This document shows positions 1 through 5,641 of a stretch of DNA of 8,203 bases, one piece after another (position 1 is the stretch's first letter; every line of letters begins with the position of its first letter). Source of the stretch: JBDTMC01 sp039934475 (lineage in GTDB: Bacteria > Acidobacteriota > Terriglobia > Bryobacterales > Bryobacteraceae); contig JBDTMC010000361.1 in the NCBI GenBank assembly GCA_039934475.1, positions 1 through 8,203 on the forward strand, read 5' to 3'. The notes beneath the pieces were generated by a model that was given only the letters and a program-made list of their open reading frames with translations, was not told the DNA's origin and did no database searches. A program made the position numbers and the translations under genes.

Positions 1-1
1 C

Positions 2-2275
2 GCTCGATTCGAAGCCGATCGGCGGGCACGAATAGCCGGCGATCTTGAGATCCGCCGCCAGACGGGAACAAATACCGTGAAGGTAGTGGAGGCGATTCAG
101 GCGAAACTCCAGACTTTGAAGAAGCAGCTACCGCCCGGAGTGGAAGTCGATGTTGTCAAGGAACAGGCGACCTACATCAAGAACTCGGTTGAGGCTTTGG
201 AAGAGCACCTTGTAATCGGCAGCCTTCTCGCGTCCTTGATCGTATTCCTGTTTCTCCGCGATTGGCGCGCCGTCCTCATTAGTTCAGTTGCCATTCCCAC
301 CTCCATCATCACCACGTTCACCGTCATGCGGGTGCTCGACTTCACGTTGAATTCCATGACGCTGCTCGGGCTGACGCTGGCCGTAGGTATTGTCATCGAC
401 GACGCGATTATCGTCATTGAGAATATCTACCGCTTTCTCGAAAGAAAGCATTTATCGCCCATCCGCGCGGCCATCGATGCCACTAATGAGATCGCCATGG
501 CCGTCGTTGCCACAACACTGTCCCTGGTAATCATCTTCGTACCCATCGCGTTCATGTCCGGCTACGCGAAGCGATTTCTCAACCAGTTCGGCTGGACTAT
601 GGCCGTATCCATCTTGGTCTCCATGCTCGTTGCCTTTACCCTTACGCCGACACTGGGGGCGCGCGCCCTGAAAGCCAAAGGTAAAGACCACAATGCCGGC
701 GACCTCGGTTTCCTCGCCCGCATCTACGGAAACGTTCTCAACTGGTCTCTCGATCACCGCTGGGCTATCGTCCTTGTGTGCTTGTTGACCTTTGGTTCCA
801 CGTTCTTCCTGTATAAGAATATTGGGCGCGACTGGATGCCGCCGGAAGACCAGAGTGAGTTAGGCGTATGGTTGGAACTGCCGGAAGGTTCTTCGCTCGA
901 AGCTACCGAAAGAGTAACCCTCGAAGTAGCCAGGAAGATGGAGAAGATCCCGGGCGTGATCGCCGTAGTACCTTCGACGTCCGGCTTTCTCGACCGCGTC
1001 ACGATGTCGTTCAGCACGATTCTGCTGGCCCCGCCGAATGAGCGTGCAGACATCGGCGAGATGGGTACGAAAGTGCGCGACATCCTAAAGGACTACGCCT
1101 CTGACCGGCCCCGCGTCACCTTCCCCAACGTCCTTGGCGGCCGCGACACGTTCGCGCCCATCCGCGCCCAGATACTCGGTCCTGATGTCGAGCAACTCGT
1201 GGTCATCGCCAAAGGCATCTCGTCGAAAATGATGCAGGAGCCCTCCCTCACCGACGTGAAGGCGAACCTCAACCTGAACAACCCCGAAGTTCAAGTGGTG
1301 ATCGACCGTCCCTTGGCCTCCGATCTGGGTGTCCGAGTCTCCGACGTCGCCGGTGCTGTCCGCTTGCTGATGTCCGGCGAGGACGAAATCTCGACCTTCA
1401 AAGAAGGGTCGGAGCAGTATCCCGTCACCGTCCGCCTGCTCCCCGGACAGCGCGACAATCCGGAATCCCTCAGCCGGTTGCTTGTGCCTTCGGCGAAGCT
1501 AGGCCTCATTCGCCTTGATTCCATCGCCAAGATGGAACGCGGCCTCGGGCCCAGCCGCATCGATCGTTTCAACCGGCAGTTCGCGGTTGGTATCTACGCT
1601 AACATCGCCCCTAACCACTCCCTCGCTGAGGGTGCCGCCGTCGTCCAAGGCATCGTCAACCAGACTGTGATGCCCCCCGGTTACACTATGTCGTTCTCAG
1701 GTCAGGTAAAGATCCTCGAAGAAACCACCTTGAACATGATCATCGCCATCGGTTTGGCCTCGGTGTTCATGTATATGGTGCTGGCTGCGCAGTTCGAAAG
1801 CCTCGTCCAGCCGTTCGCAATCCTCTTGACCCTTCCCCTTTCCATCCCGTTCGCGCTCTTCTCCCTCATCATCACCGGGCGCACGCTCAACTTGTTCAGC
1901 GCCCTCGGAGTCCTGTTGCTGCTCGGCATCGTTAAGAAGAACGGCATTCTCCAGATCGATTACATGAACCACCTGCTGAAAGAGGGCATGCCCTTGCGGC
2001 AGGCGATTCTCGAAGCAAACCGCGTCCGTCTGCGGCCCATCCTCATGACCACTTTTTCCATCGTCGCAGGGTTGATTCCCACCGCCGTCGGAATTGGCTC
2101 CGGAGCGTCCACACGATCCGCCATCGCAGTCACCATCATCGGTGGCCAGACGCTCTGTCTGTTATTGACCCTCCTCGTCGTTCCTGTCGGCTATTCCATG
2201 ATCGAAGACGTGAAGGCTTGGCTGGCGCGGCCACCCCATTCGGAAACCGCCGAAGCGGGAGCCGCCGGCGACTGA
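2..2275 (+). CDS. RND multidrug efflux transporter, permease subunit (HAE-1-like), 5' partial
   Basis: Inner-membrane proton-driven drug/solute exporter that works as a trimer with a periplasmic adaptor and an outer-membrane channel (family knowledge). The frame is open from base 2, so the GTG at 77 is internal, not the start; the first visible residues include IRRQTGTNTV, typical of the porter domain just before TM2. About 757 of the usual ~1040 residues are present; TM1 and most of the first periplasmic domain lie left of the window. Numbering from the GTG at 77: TM2 ~44-60, TM3 ~66-86, TM4 ~92-118 with the proton-relay pair D108-D109 in GIVIDDAII, TM5 ~140-160, TM6 ~171-195, TM7 ~230-247, a periplasmic loop ~250-550, then TM8-TM12. 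TM10 carries K620-K621 in GIVKKNGI; by alignment K621 matches the AcrB TM10 lysine (K940). The Asp-Asp pair argues for HAE-type drug efflux rather than HME metal efflux. No adaptor gene is visible. The stop is TGA at 2273-2275. Confidence 0.95.
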   Translation, partial: ARFEADRRARIAGDLEIRRQTGTNTVKVVEAIQAKLQTLKKQLPPGVEVDVVKEQATYIKNSVEALEEHLVIGSLLASLIVFLFLRDWRAVLISSVAIPTSIITTFTVMRVLDFTLNSMTLLGLTLAVGIVIDDAIIVIENIYRFLERKHLSPIRAAIDATNEIAMAVVATTLSLVIIFVPIAFMSGYAKRFLNQFGWTMAVSILVSMLVAFTLTPTLGARALKAKGKDHNAGDLGFLARIYGNVLNWSLDHRWAIVLVCLLTFGSTFFLYKNIGRDWMPPEDQSELGVWLELPEGSSLEATERVTLEVARKMEKIPGVIAVVPSTSGFLDRVTMSFSTILLAPPNERADIGEMGTKVRDILKDYASDRPRVTFPNVLGGRDTFAPIRAQILGPDVEQLVVIAKGISSKMMQEPSLTDVKANLNLNNPEVQVVIDRPLASDLGVRVSDVAGAVRLLMSGEDEISTFKEGSEQYPVTVRLLPGQRDNPESLSRLLVPSAKLGLIRLDSIAKMERGLGPSRIDRFNRQFAVGIYANIAPNHSLAEGAAVVQGIVNQTVMPPGYTMSFSGQVKILEETTLNMIIAIGLASVFMYMVLAAQFESLVQPFAILLTLPLSIPFALFSLIITGRTLNLFSALGVLLLLGIVKKNGILQIDYMNHLLKEGMPLRQAILEANRVRLRPILMTTFSIVAGLIPTAVGIGSGASTRSAIAVTIIGGQTLCLLLTLLVVPVGYSMIEDVKAWLARPPHSETAEAGAAGD

Positions 2276-2360
2276 CTCAAAGAAACCATAAAACTTTACG
2301 AAAAACTCAAATCCTTTGCCACGCAAACTGCGTCTGTTGTAGTGAACGGAGGGGAAATCG

Positions 2361-2555
2361 ATGACAATCGCTCCCAAACAGACGCCCAAGGTCGATTCTA
2401 AAGGATATGTTCACTGCCCTATCTGCACTCATACAGTAGAGGCGCAGGTGGTCAGCGGTGGCCGGAACCTAATCGCCAAGCCGGGCCAGAAGTGCCCGCG
2501 ATGCAGCTCGACCTTAGACGCGGCTTACGTGTTATATATGGACCGCGCGGCCTAA
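2361..2555 (+). CDS. Small zinc-ribbon-like protein (64 aa), function unknown
   Basis: A 64-residue protein of unknown function. It has two CxxC knuckles, C19-P-I-C22 (preceded by H18) and C45-P-R-C48, 22 residues apart, the classical spacing of a four-cysteine zinc ribbon; the stretch between them is rich in Gly, Val and basic residues. There is no signal peptide or membrane segment, so it is probably cytoplasmic. The ATG is well supported: GGAGGGG at 2348-2354 sits 6 nt upstream. It lies 85 bp after the efflux-pump stop and 57 bp before the next small cysteine protein, in the same direction. Metal binding is inferred from the cysteine pattern only. Such single ribbons occur in regulators and in RNA- or protein-binding adaptors, but nothing here picks one. 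The clear ribosome-binding site plus paired knuckles make it a credible gene despite its size. Confidence 0.75.
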   Translation: MTIAPKQTPKVDSKGYVHCPICTHTVEAQVVSGGRNLIAKPGQKCPRCSSTLDAAYVLYMDRAA

Positions 2556-2602
2556 AGACGGCAATCGAGATTTGCACTTGTGATACGCTGATGGCTGGTG
2601 GC

Positions 2603-2608
2603 GAGGAG
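2603..2608 (+). promoter_or_regulatory. Ribosome-binding site GAGGAG that decides a start
   Basis: GAGGAG ends 4 nt before the ATG at 2613. It lies downstream of the in-frame GTG at 2598, so it can only serve the ATG; no comparable site precedes the GTG. This is why the next gene is called from 2613. Confidence 0.6.
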
Positions 2609-2612
2609 TTTA

Positions 2613-2849
2613 ATGAAGCGTAAGAAACCCGTGGACACAGTACCTGTAGTCGCGGCTCAAATTCTGGAACAAGCGAAGCTGTCTCTGGATACAGACAAAC
2701 GGCCCCGGCAGACCATGTGTTCGGTCTGCGGCGGAGAGTGTGCCTCGCTCCTCACCAACATTGACGACGAGAAGTTGTGCTGGGTCTGCCGCCGGCTGAA
2801 GATCAGCGCGTGGCGTGATTCTGACCAGCAGATGCCCGCTCAGGAATAG
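2613..2849 (+). CDS. Small cysteine-rich (zinc-finger-like) protein (78 aa), function unknown
   Basis: A 78-residue protein I do not recognise. The N-terminus is basic (MKRKK), followed by a probably helical stretch (~10-25) and then a metal-site-like module: C36-x2-C39-x3-C43 and C56-x2-C59 (CSVCGGEC ... CWVCRRLK). Four of these cysteines could hold one zinc; C43 is the spare. The C-terminal tail (~66-78) is polar. A longer version from GTG 2598 would add five residues (MARSL) but lacks a ribosome-binding site. It follows the 64-aa zinc-ribbon gene by 57 bp and may be cotranscribed with it. Its last 10 bp overlap the end of the convergent OCD-family gene. The basic N-terminus plus zinc knuckles would suit nucleic-acid binding, but that is a guess. 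Confidence 0.65.
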   Translation: MKRKKPVDTVPVVAAQILEQAKLSLDTDKRPRQTMCSVCGGECASLLTNIDDEKLCWVCRRLKISAWRDSDQQMPAQE

Positions 2850-3793
2850 AGGACCGGAAGTTCGAGTCCTCGTGTCGCGGCTTTCGCCCGTTCGTAAACC
2901 AAAGCGGCTGCGGCGACATCTTCTAAAGCCAAACCGATTGATTTAAACAGCGTGATGTCCCCGGGGGCGGAGCCTTGCCACCCTGGGGACATCGCTTTCT
3001 CCAGTCCAACCACACGCCAGTCCCAGTCGTCTTCGCCAAACGCCTGGATCAGGTCGCCGGCTTCCAATTTCGCCTGCTCGACGGAATCCACCACCACCGG
3101 ATTCGCTCGAAAAACCACTTCGGCGGGGATCTCCCGGCGGTTCGCCACATTCGTTCCCATCGCGTTGATGTGAGTCCCTCGCGCAATCCATCCAGACTCA
3201 ATCACCGGATCCTTCGCCCAAGTGGCCGTGCAAACGATGTCCGCTCCTTCCACCGCGTCGCGCGCCGTGTCCGCTGCCACAACTTCGATGCCTAAGCGCC
3301 CTGACATTTCAATCGCGTACGCGCTCCGCTTCTCCTCACTTCGGCTCCACACCCGGATCTCCCGGATCGGACGAACGGTACAAACCGCTTCCGCCTGACT
3401 GCGGGCTTGATGCCCGGAACCGATAATTGCCAGCGTCGCCGCATCCCCGCGTGCCATCAGGTCCGTTGCCAGCCCGCTCGCTGCTCCGGTGCGGATCTGG
3501 CCCAGGAAGTCGGCTTCAAACAGCGCCACCGGCTTTGCCGTTTCCGTCTCGTAAAGCAAGAAGAGGAAGTTAGCCCCGTGTTTGAGGTGCGTGGAGTAAA
3601 TCTTAGTGCCGAAGTAATTCTGACAATAACCGGCGAGTTGGTGCAGGACCGCTCCGCCAGGCATCACCAGACGCCGCCGCGGCTGATTGCTCGCGTGGCC
3701 ATCGGCAAGGGACTGAAACGCGGACCGCAAACTCTCGATACAGTCCTTCATCGGGAGTAATTCGCGGACGTCAGCTTCTGTCAGGAAGAGCAT
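2840..3793 (-). CDS. Ornithine cyclodeaminase/mu-crystallin family NAD(P)-dependent oxidoreductase (317 aa)
   Basis: Member of the OCD/mu-crystallin fold family, which includes ornithine cyclodeaminase, archaeal alanine dehydrogenase, ketimine (pyrroline-2-carboxylate) reductases and opine-type synthases. Length (317 aa) is normal and the start MLFLTEADVRELLPM matches the usual N-terminus. Visible landmarks: K64 in TKIYS and R101 in QIRTGAASGLAT (substrate-carboxylate side), the Rossmann glycines in IIGSGHQAR (124-131), THINAMGTN (207-215), and KSIGLALED (284-292) with the conserved late Asp at D292. At the position where true ornithine cyclodeaminases carry the catalytic Asp (GD after INAxG), this protein has N215. 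A simple cyclodeaminase label is therefore unsafe; a dehydrogenase or imine reductase is at least as likely. It starts 26 nt after the polyol-dehydrogenase stop, so it is probably the last gene of that operon. Its 3' end overlaps the convergent small gene by 10 bp. The family call is firm; the substrate is unknown. Confidence 0.92.
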   Translation of the reverse strand: MLFLTEADVRELLPMKDCIESLRSAFQSLADGHASNQPRRRLVMPGGAVLHQLAGYCQNYFGTKIYSTHLKHGANFLFLLYETETAKPVALFEADFLGQIRTGAASGLATDLMARGDAATLAIIGSGHQARSQAEAVCTVRPIREIRVWSRSEEKRSAYAIEMSGRLGIEVVAADTARDAVEGADIVCTATWAKDPVIESGWIARGTHINAMGTNVANRREIPAEVVFRANPVVVDSVEQAKLEAGDLIQAFGEDDWDWRVVGLEKAMSPGWQGSAPGDITLFKSIGLALEDVAAAALVYERAKAATRGLELPVLYS

Positions 3794-3818
3794 GTCCTAA
3801 CTTCTCATGTCCTAGGAC
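3794..3818 (-). promoter_or_regulatory. Repeat/hairpin at the OCD-family gene start
   Basis: Read on the - strand, GTCCTA (3818-3813) and TAGGAC (3799-3794) are perfect inverted arms with a 13-nt loop, and the 3' arm abuts the ATG at 3793. The same bases form a 9-bp direct repeat, TAGGACATG, with a 15-bp period. The loop contains an ATG at 3808 that opens a 3-codon reading frame (ATG AGA AGT TAG) in the frame of the real gene; GAGG at 3819-3816, overlapping its stem, is 7 nt or more upstream of that ATG. Candidate ribosome-binding matches for the real start are GAGAAG, in the loop, and AGGA, too close. The structure is seen; a role in setting translation of this operon gene is inference. Confidence 0.3.
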
Positions 3819-3819
3819 C

Positions 3820-4854
3820 TCAGCAGCAGGCGATCACTATCTTACCCACGCCATCCCCATAACCTTCGAGTAGCTCGAAAGCCCCCTGCACGTTGTCTAG
3901 CGGCATCGTGTGCGTCAGCATCGGAGCAAACAACTGCGGCCGTTCCTTCAAAACTTGCAGCGCCGTCTCAGACTCGTGGCTTGACCGCCGCACGTTGAAG
4001 AACTTCAATTCCTTGCGCCGCATCGGATGAAACTCGAGCGCAATTTTCACCTCTGACGGAATTCCGGTCACTACCACGCGTCCCGCATTGCGCGTCGCAT
4101 GGATGCACTGGTTCATCGAATCTTCTTTGGCCGCGCAATCCACTGTCGCGTCCACACCGCGCTGGCCCGTATCACCCAGTATGAACCGCGCCGGCTCAAT
4201 CTTCAGAGGGTCGATCGCTACATCCGCGCCTAACTGTAACGCCAGATCGCGTCGCGCGGCTACTGGATCCACCGCATAAATCCTCGACGCGCCCGCCATC
4301 CGAAGACAGGCGATCGTAAGCAGTCCAATCGGTCCGGCGCCAAATACAGCCACCGTCTCCATCGGCTCCAACTGGACAAACTTCATGGAATGCAGAGCGA
4401 CGGCCAACGGTTCGAAGAGGCTGCCTTCGCCGAAACTCAGGTTCCCCGGTAACGGGAGCAGATTAACCGCCGGAAGGGTCACATACTCGCGGAAGTAACC
4501 GGCGTCCGGCGGTGTACTCATGAAACGTACCGTCTGGCACACGTTATGCCGGCCGGTAATGCAGAACTCGCAGTGGTAGCAGTAAATGGCCGGTTCCAGC
4601 GCCACGCGGTCGCCCACAGACCATCCCGTTACGCCGGTTCCCAACTTGGTAATCACCCCGGTCGGTTCATGCCCCAGGATCACAGGATAAGTACAAACCG
4701 TGTCGCCGATGGAGCCTTCGGAGAAGTTATGCAGGTCGGAGCCGCAAACCCCTACCGCGTGAACTCTTGCTTGCACCTCACCCGGGCCGGGCTCAGGCGG
4801 TGTTTGTTCCGTTAACCGGAACTTGCGTTGCGCGGACAGTTCAGCAACCAGCAT
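3820..4854 (-). CDS. Zinc-dependent medium-chain alcohol dehydrogenase, sorbitol/polyol dehydrogenase-like (344 aa)
   Basis: Medium-chain dehydrogenase/reductase that oxidises a secondary hydroxyl to a ketone with NAD(P)+, probably in the cytoplasm. The catalytic-zinc residues C37 (VCGSDLH), H62-E63 (GHE) and E148 (FEPLAVALH) are present, as is a complete structural-zinc lobe C92, C95, C98, C106. The Rossmann motif is GAGPIG (172-177); D196 at the end of the second strand (IYAVDP) favours NAD+ over NADP+. The stretch STPPDAGYFREYV (113-125), followed by the FEPL motif, is typical of the sorbitol/L-iditol/xylitol dehydrogenase branch. Threonine 3-dehydrogenase or another polyol/sugar dehydrogenase cannot be excluded. 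The start ATG lies 2 nt after the stop of the upstream cysteine-rich gene and has only a poor ribosome-binding site, which suggests translational coupling. The downstream OCD-family gene is 26 nt away. Length is normal and there are no disruptions. Confidence 0.93.
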   Translation of the reverse strand: MLVAELSAQRKFRLTEQTPPEPGPGEVQARVHAVGVCGSDLHNFSEGSIGDTVCTYPVILGHEPTGVITKLGTGVTGWSVGDRVALEPAIYCYHCEFCITGRHNVCQTVRFMSTPPDAGYFREYVTLPAVNLLPLPGNLSFGEGSLFEPLAVALHSMKFVQLEPMETVAVFGAGPIGLLTIACLRMAGASRIYAVDPVAARRDLALQLGADVAIDPLKIEPARFILGDTGQRGVDATVDCAAKEDSMNQCIHATRNAGRVVVTGIPSEVKIALEFHPMRRKELKFFNVRRSSHESETALQVLKERPQLFAPMLTHTMPLDNVQGAFELLEGYGDGVGKIVIACC

Positions 4855-4856
4855 CG

Positions 4857-5351
4857 TTATTTCTTGAATAGATTATCGAACGCAGTGCGTGCGTCGTTCG
4901 ACGACCGCGGAGCCACGGAAGGTTGGCGTTGGGGAGGCGCCGACGCCGCACTCGAGCCCGGCGCTACGTCGCGAGCGACAGTCACGCGCGGCGAGAACAA
5001 CTCACACGTATTCAACTGGTCTTTTCCGACGATGCGCACTGGGATCGGCTTCAAGCACTGAAACCGCGTCGACGACTCAAAATGCGCGCACTGCTTACAG
5101 CAATGTAAGGCCACATTGCACTTTGGACAATTACCTTTGAAATCGGCGCCGGGCTGCAATGCCGTGGCGCAGTTATAGCACCGCGAAGCCGCCACCGTCT
5201 GAACCAAGCGTGGTAGACGCGGTCCTGTTACATCGAGTGGTGGCCGGGGACCCTGTGGCCGTGGTCGGTCGGTCCCGCCGCCATTGGCCGGTCTGCGGTC
5301 CCGCTCGGAATCCATGTAGCCACGTTGTTTGTACTTACGATCGTCGTCCAT
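4857..5351 (-). CDS. Cysteine-rich zinc-ribbon-like protein (164 aa), function unknown
   Basis: Unrecognised protein with a two-part cysteine core between low-complexity flanks. Residues ~1-45 are charged and Gly/Pro/Arg rich, likely disordered. The core runs C58-x2-C61 ... C75-x2-C78 (a zinc ribbon, CYNC/CPKC), then C84-C85-x2-C88, C99 and C116 (HCCKQCAHF ... FQC ... NTCELF), a possible second metal site. A Ser/Ala/Pro linker (~130-150) follows, and the protein ends in a short amphipathic segment, ARTAFDNLFKK. No signal peptide or membrane helix is seen. The start is uncertain: ATG at 5351 has AAGGAG at 5369-5364 but with a long 12-nt spacer; a TTG at 5414 would give 185 aa without a clear ribosome-binding site; the ATG at 5315 is a third option. 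The gene leads the operon and ends 2 nt before the polyol dehydrogenase start. Metal binding is inferred; a role as redox or assembly partner of the dehydrogenase is only a guess. Confidence 0.8.
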   Translation of the reverse strand: MDDDRKYKQRGYMDSERDRRPANGGGTDRPRPQGPRPPLDVTGPRLPRLVQTVAASRCYNCATALQPGADFKGNCPKCNVALHCCKQCAHFESSTRFQCLKPIPVRIVGKDQLNTCELFSPRVTVARDVAPGSSAASAPPQRQPSVAPRSSNDARTAFDNLFKK

Positions 5352-5363
5352 GGCTCTGACTGG

Positions 5364-5369
5364 CTCCTT
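5364..5369 (-). promoter_or_regulatory. Candidate ribosome-binding site AAGGAG for the cysteine-rich gene
   Basis: On the - strand AAGGAG lies 12 nt before the ATG at 5351. The motif is strong but the spacing is longer than ideal. It is the main reason to prefer this ATG over the TTG at 5414, which has no comparable motif. Confidence 0.4.
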
Positions 5370-5641
5370 GGAGTTGAATACAGCAATCGGATGATCTATC
5401 TTCAGCGCTGACAAACGCGCCGCTAGTGCTGCGGCAAATCCTAACCTGAGGACTCGCGCCGGCCGGACAAGGTTACCTGCCTATTCCCGGTCAACCGATT
5501 GTGATCAAGGGGATGTTGCGGGAGCCCCCCGGTCAAAAGAACCAACAGACCGGAACCCGCTTACACTAAAACAAGTTGTACCACAGACCTGATCAAGATG
5601 CCAGCGTCAAATTTGTCGCAGAAAGTACCAGTCCCAACAGC
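5370..5641. other. Intergenic gap between the phosphorylase and the cysteine-rich gene
   Basis: About 270-290 bp with no credible gene on either strand; if translation begins at the TTG at 5414, the first part is coding. It should hold the 3' end of the phosphorylase transcript and possibly a promoter for the three-gene operon. I see short repeats only: CCGGTC at 5487-5492 and 5529-5534, the latter facing GACCGG at 5548-5553, and two GATCAAG copies near 5503 and 5591. No strong sigma-70 promoter and no GC-rich stem followed by a clear T-run stands out. Confidence 0.5.

Noticed and set aside
77..79. GTG as the start codon of the RND transporter
   Set aside because: The frame is open to the window edge and the residues before the GTG match the family (IRRQTGTNT), so the real start lies upstream.
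2316..2343. TTGCCA-16 bp-TGTAGT as a promoter for the 64-aa gene
   Set aside because: A transcript starting there would begin around 2350, inside the GGAGGGG ribosome-binding site. The -10 match is only 4 of 6.
2851..2871. TTCGAGTCC, resembling a tRNA T-loop
   Set aside because: The flanking bases do not form a 5-bp T-stem and no acceptor or anticodon arm is present. The bases encode the C-terminus of the OCD-family protein.
2849..2871. GAGGAC/GTCCTC stem right after the 78-aa gene stop as a terminator
   Set aside because: Only 6 bp with an 11-nt loop and no T-run on either strand; it is also inside the convergent coding region.
5529..5553. CCGGTC/GACCGG inverted repeat as an operator or terminator
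   Set aside because: 6-bp arms with a 13-nt spacer and no associated promoter or T-run; such pairs are expected by chance in GC-rich DNA.
5568..5591. Weak stem (CAAGT/ACCTG on +, read CAGGT/ACTTG on -) followed by TTTT, about 50-70 nt after the phosphorylase stop, as its terminator
   Set aside because: The stem has 5 pairs including a wobble and a 10-nt loop, with only four T residues. Too weak to call.
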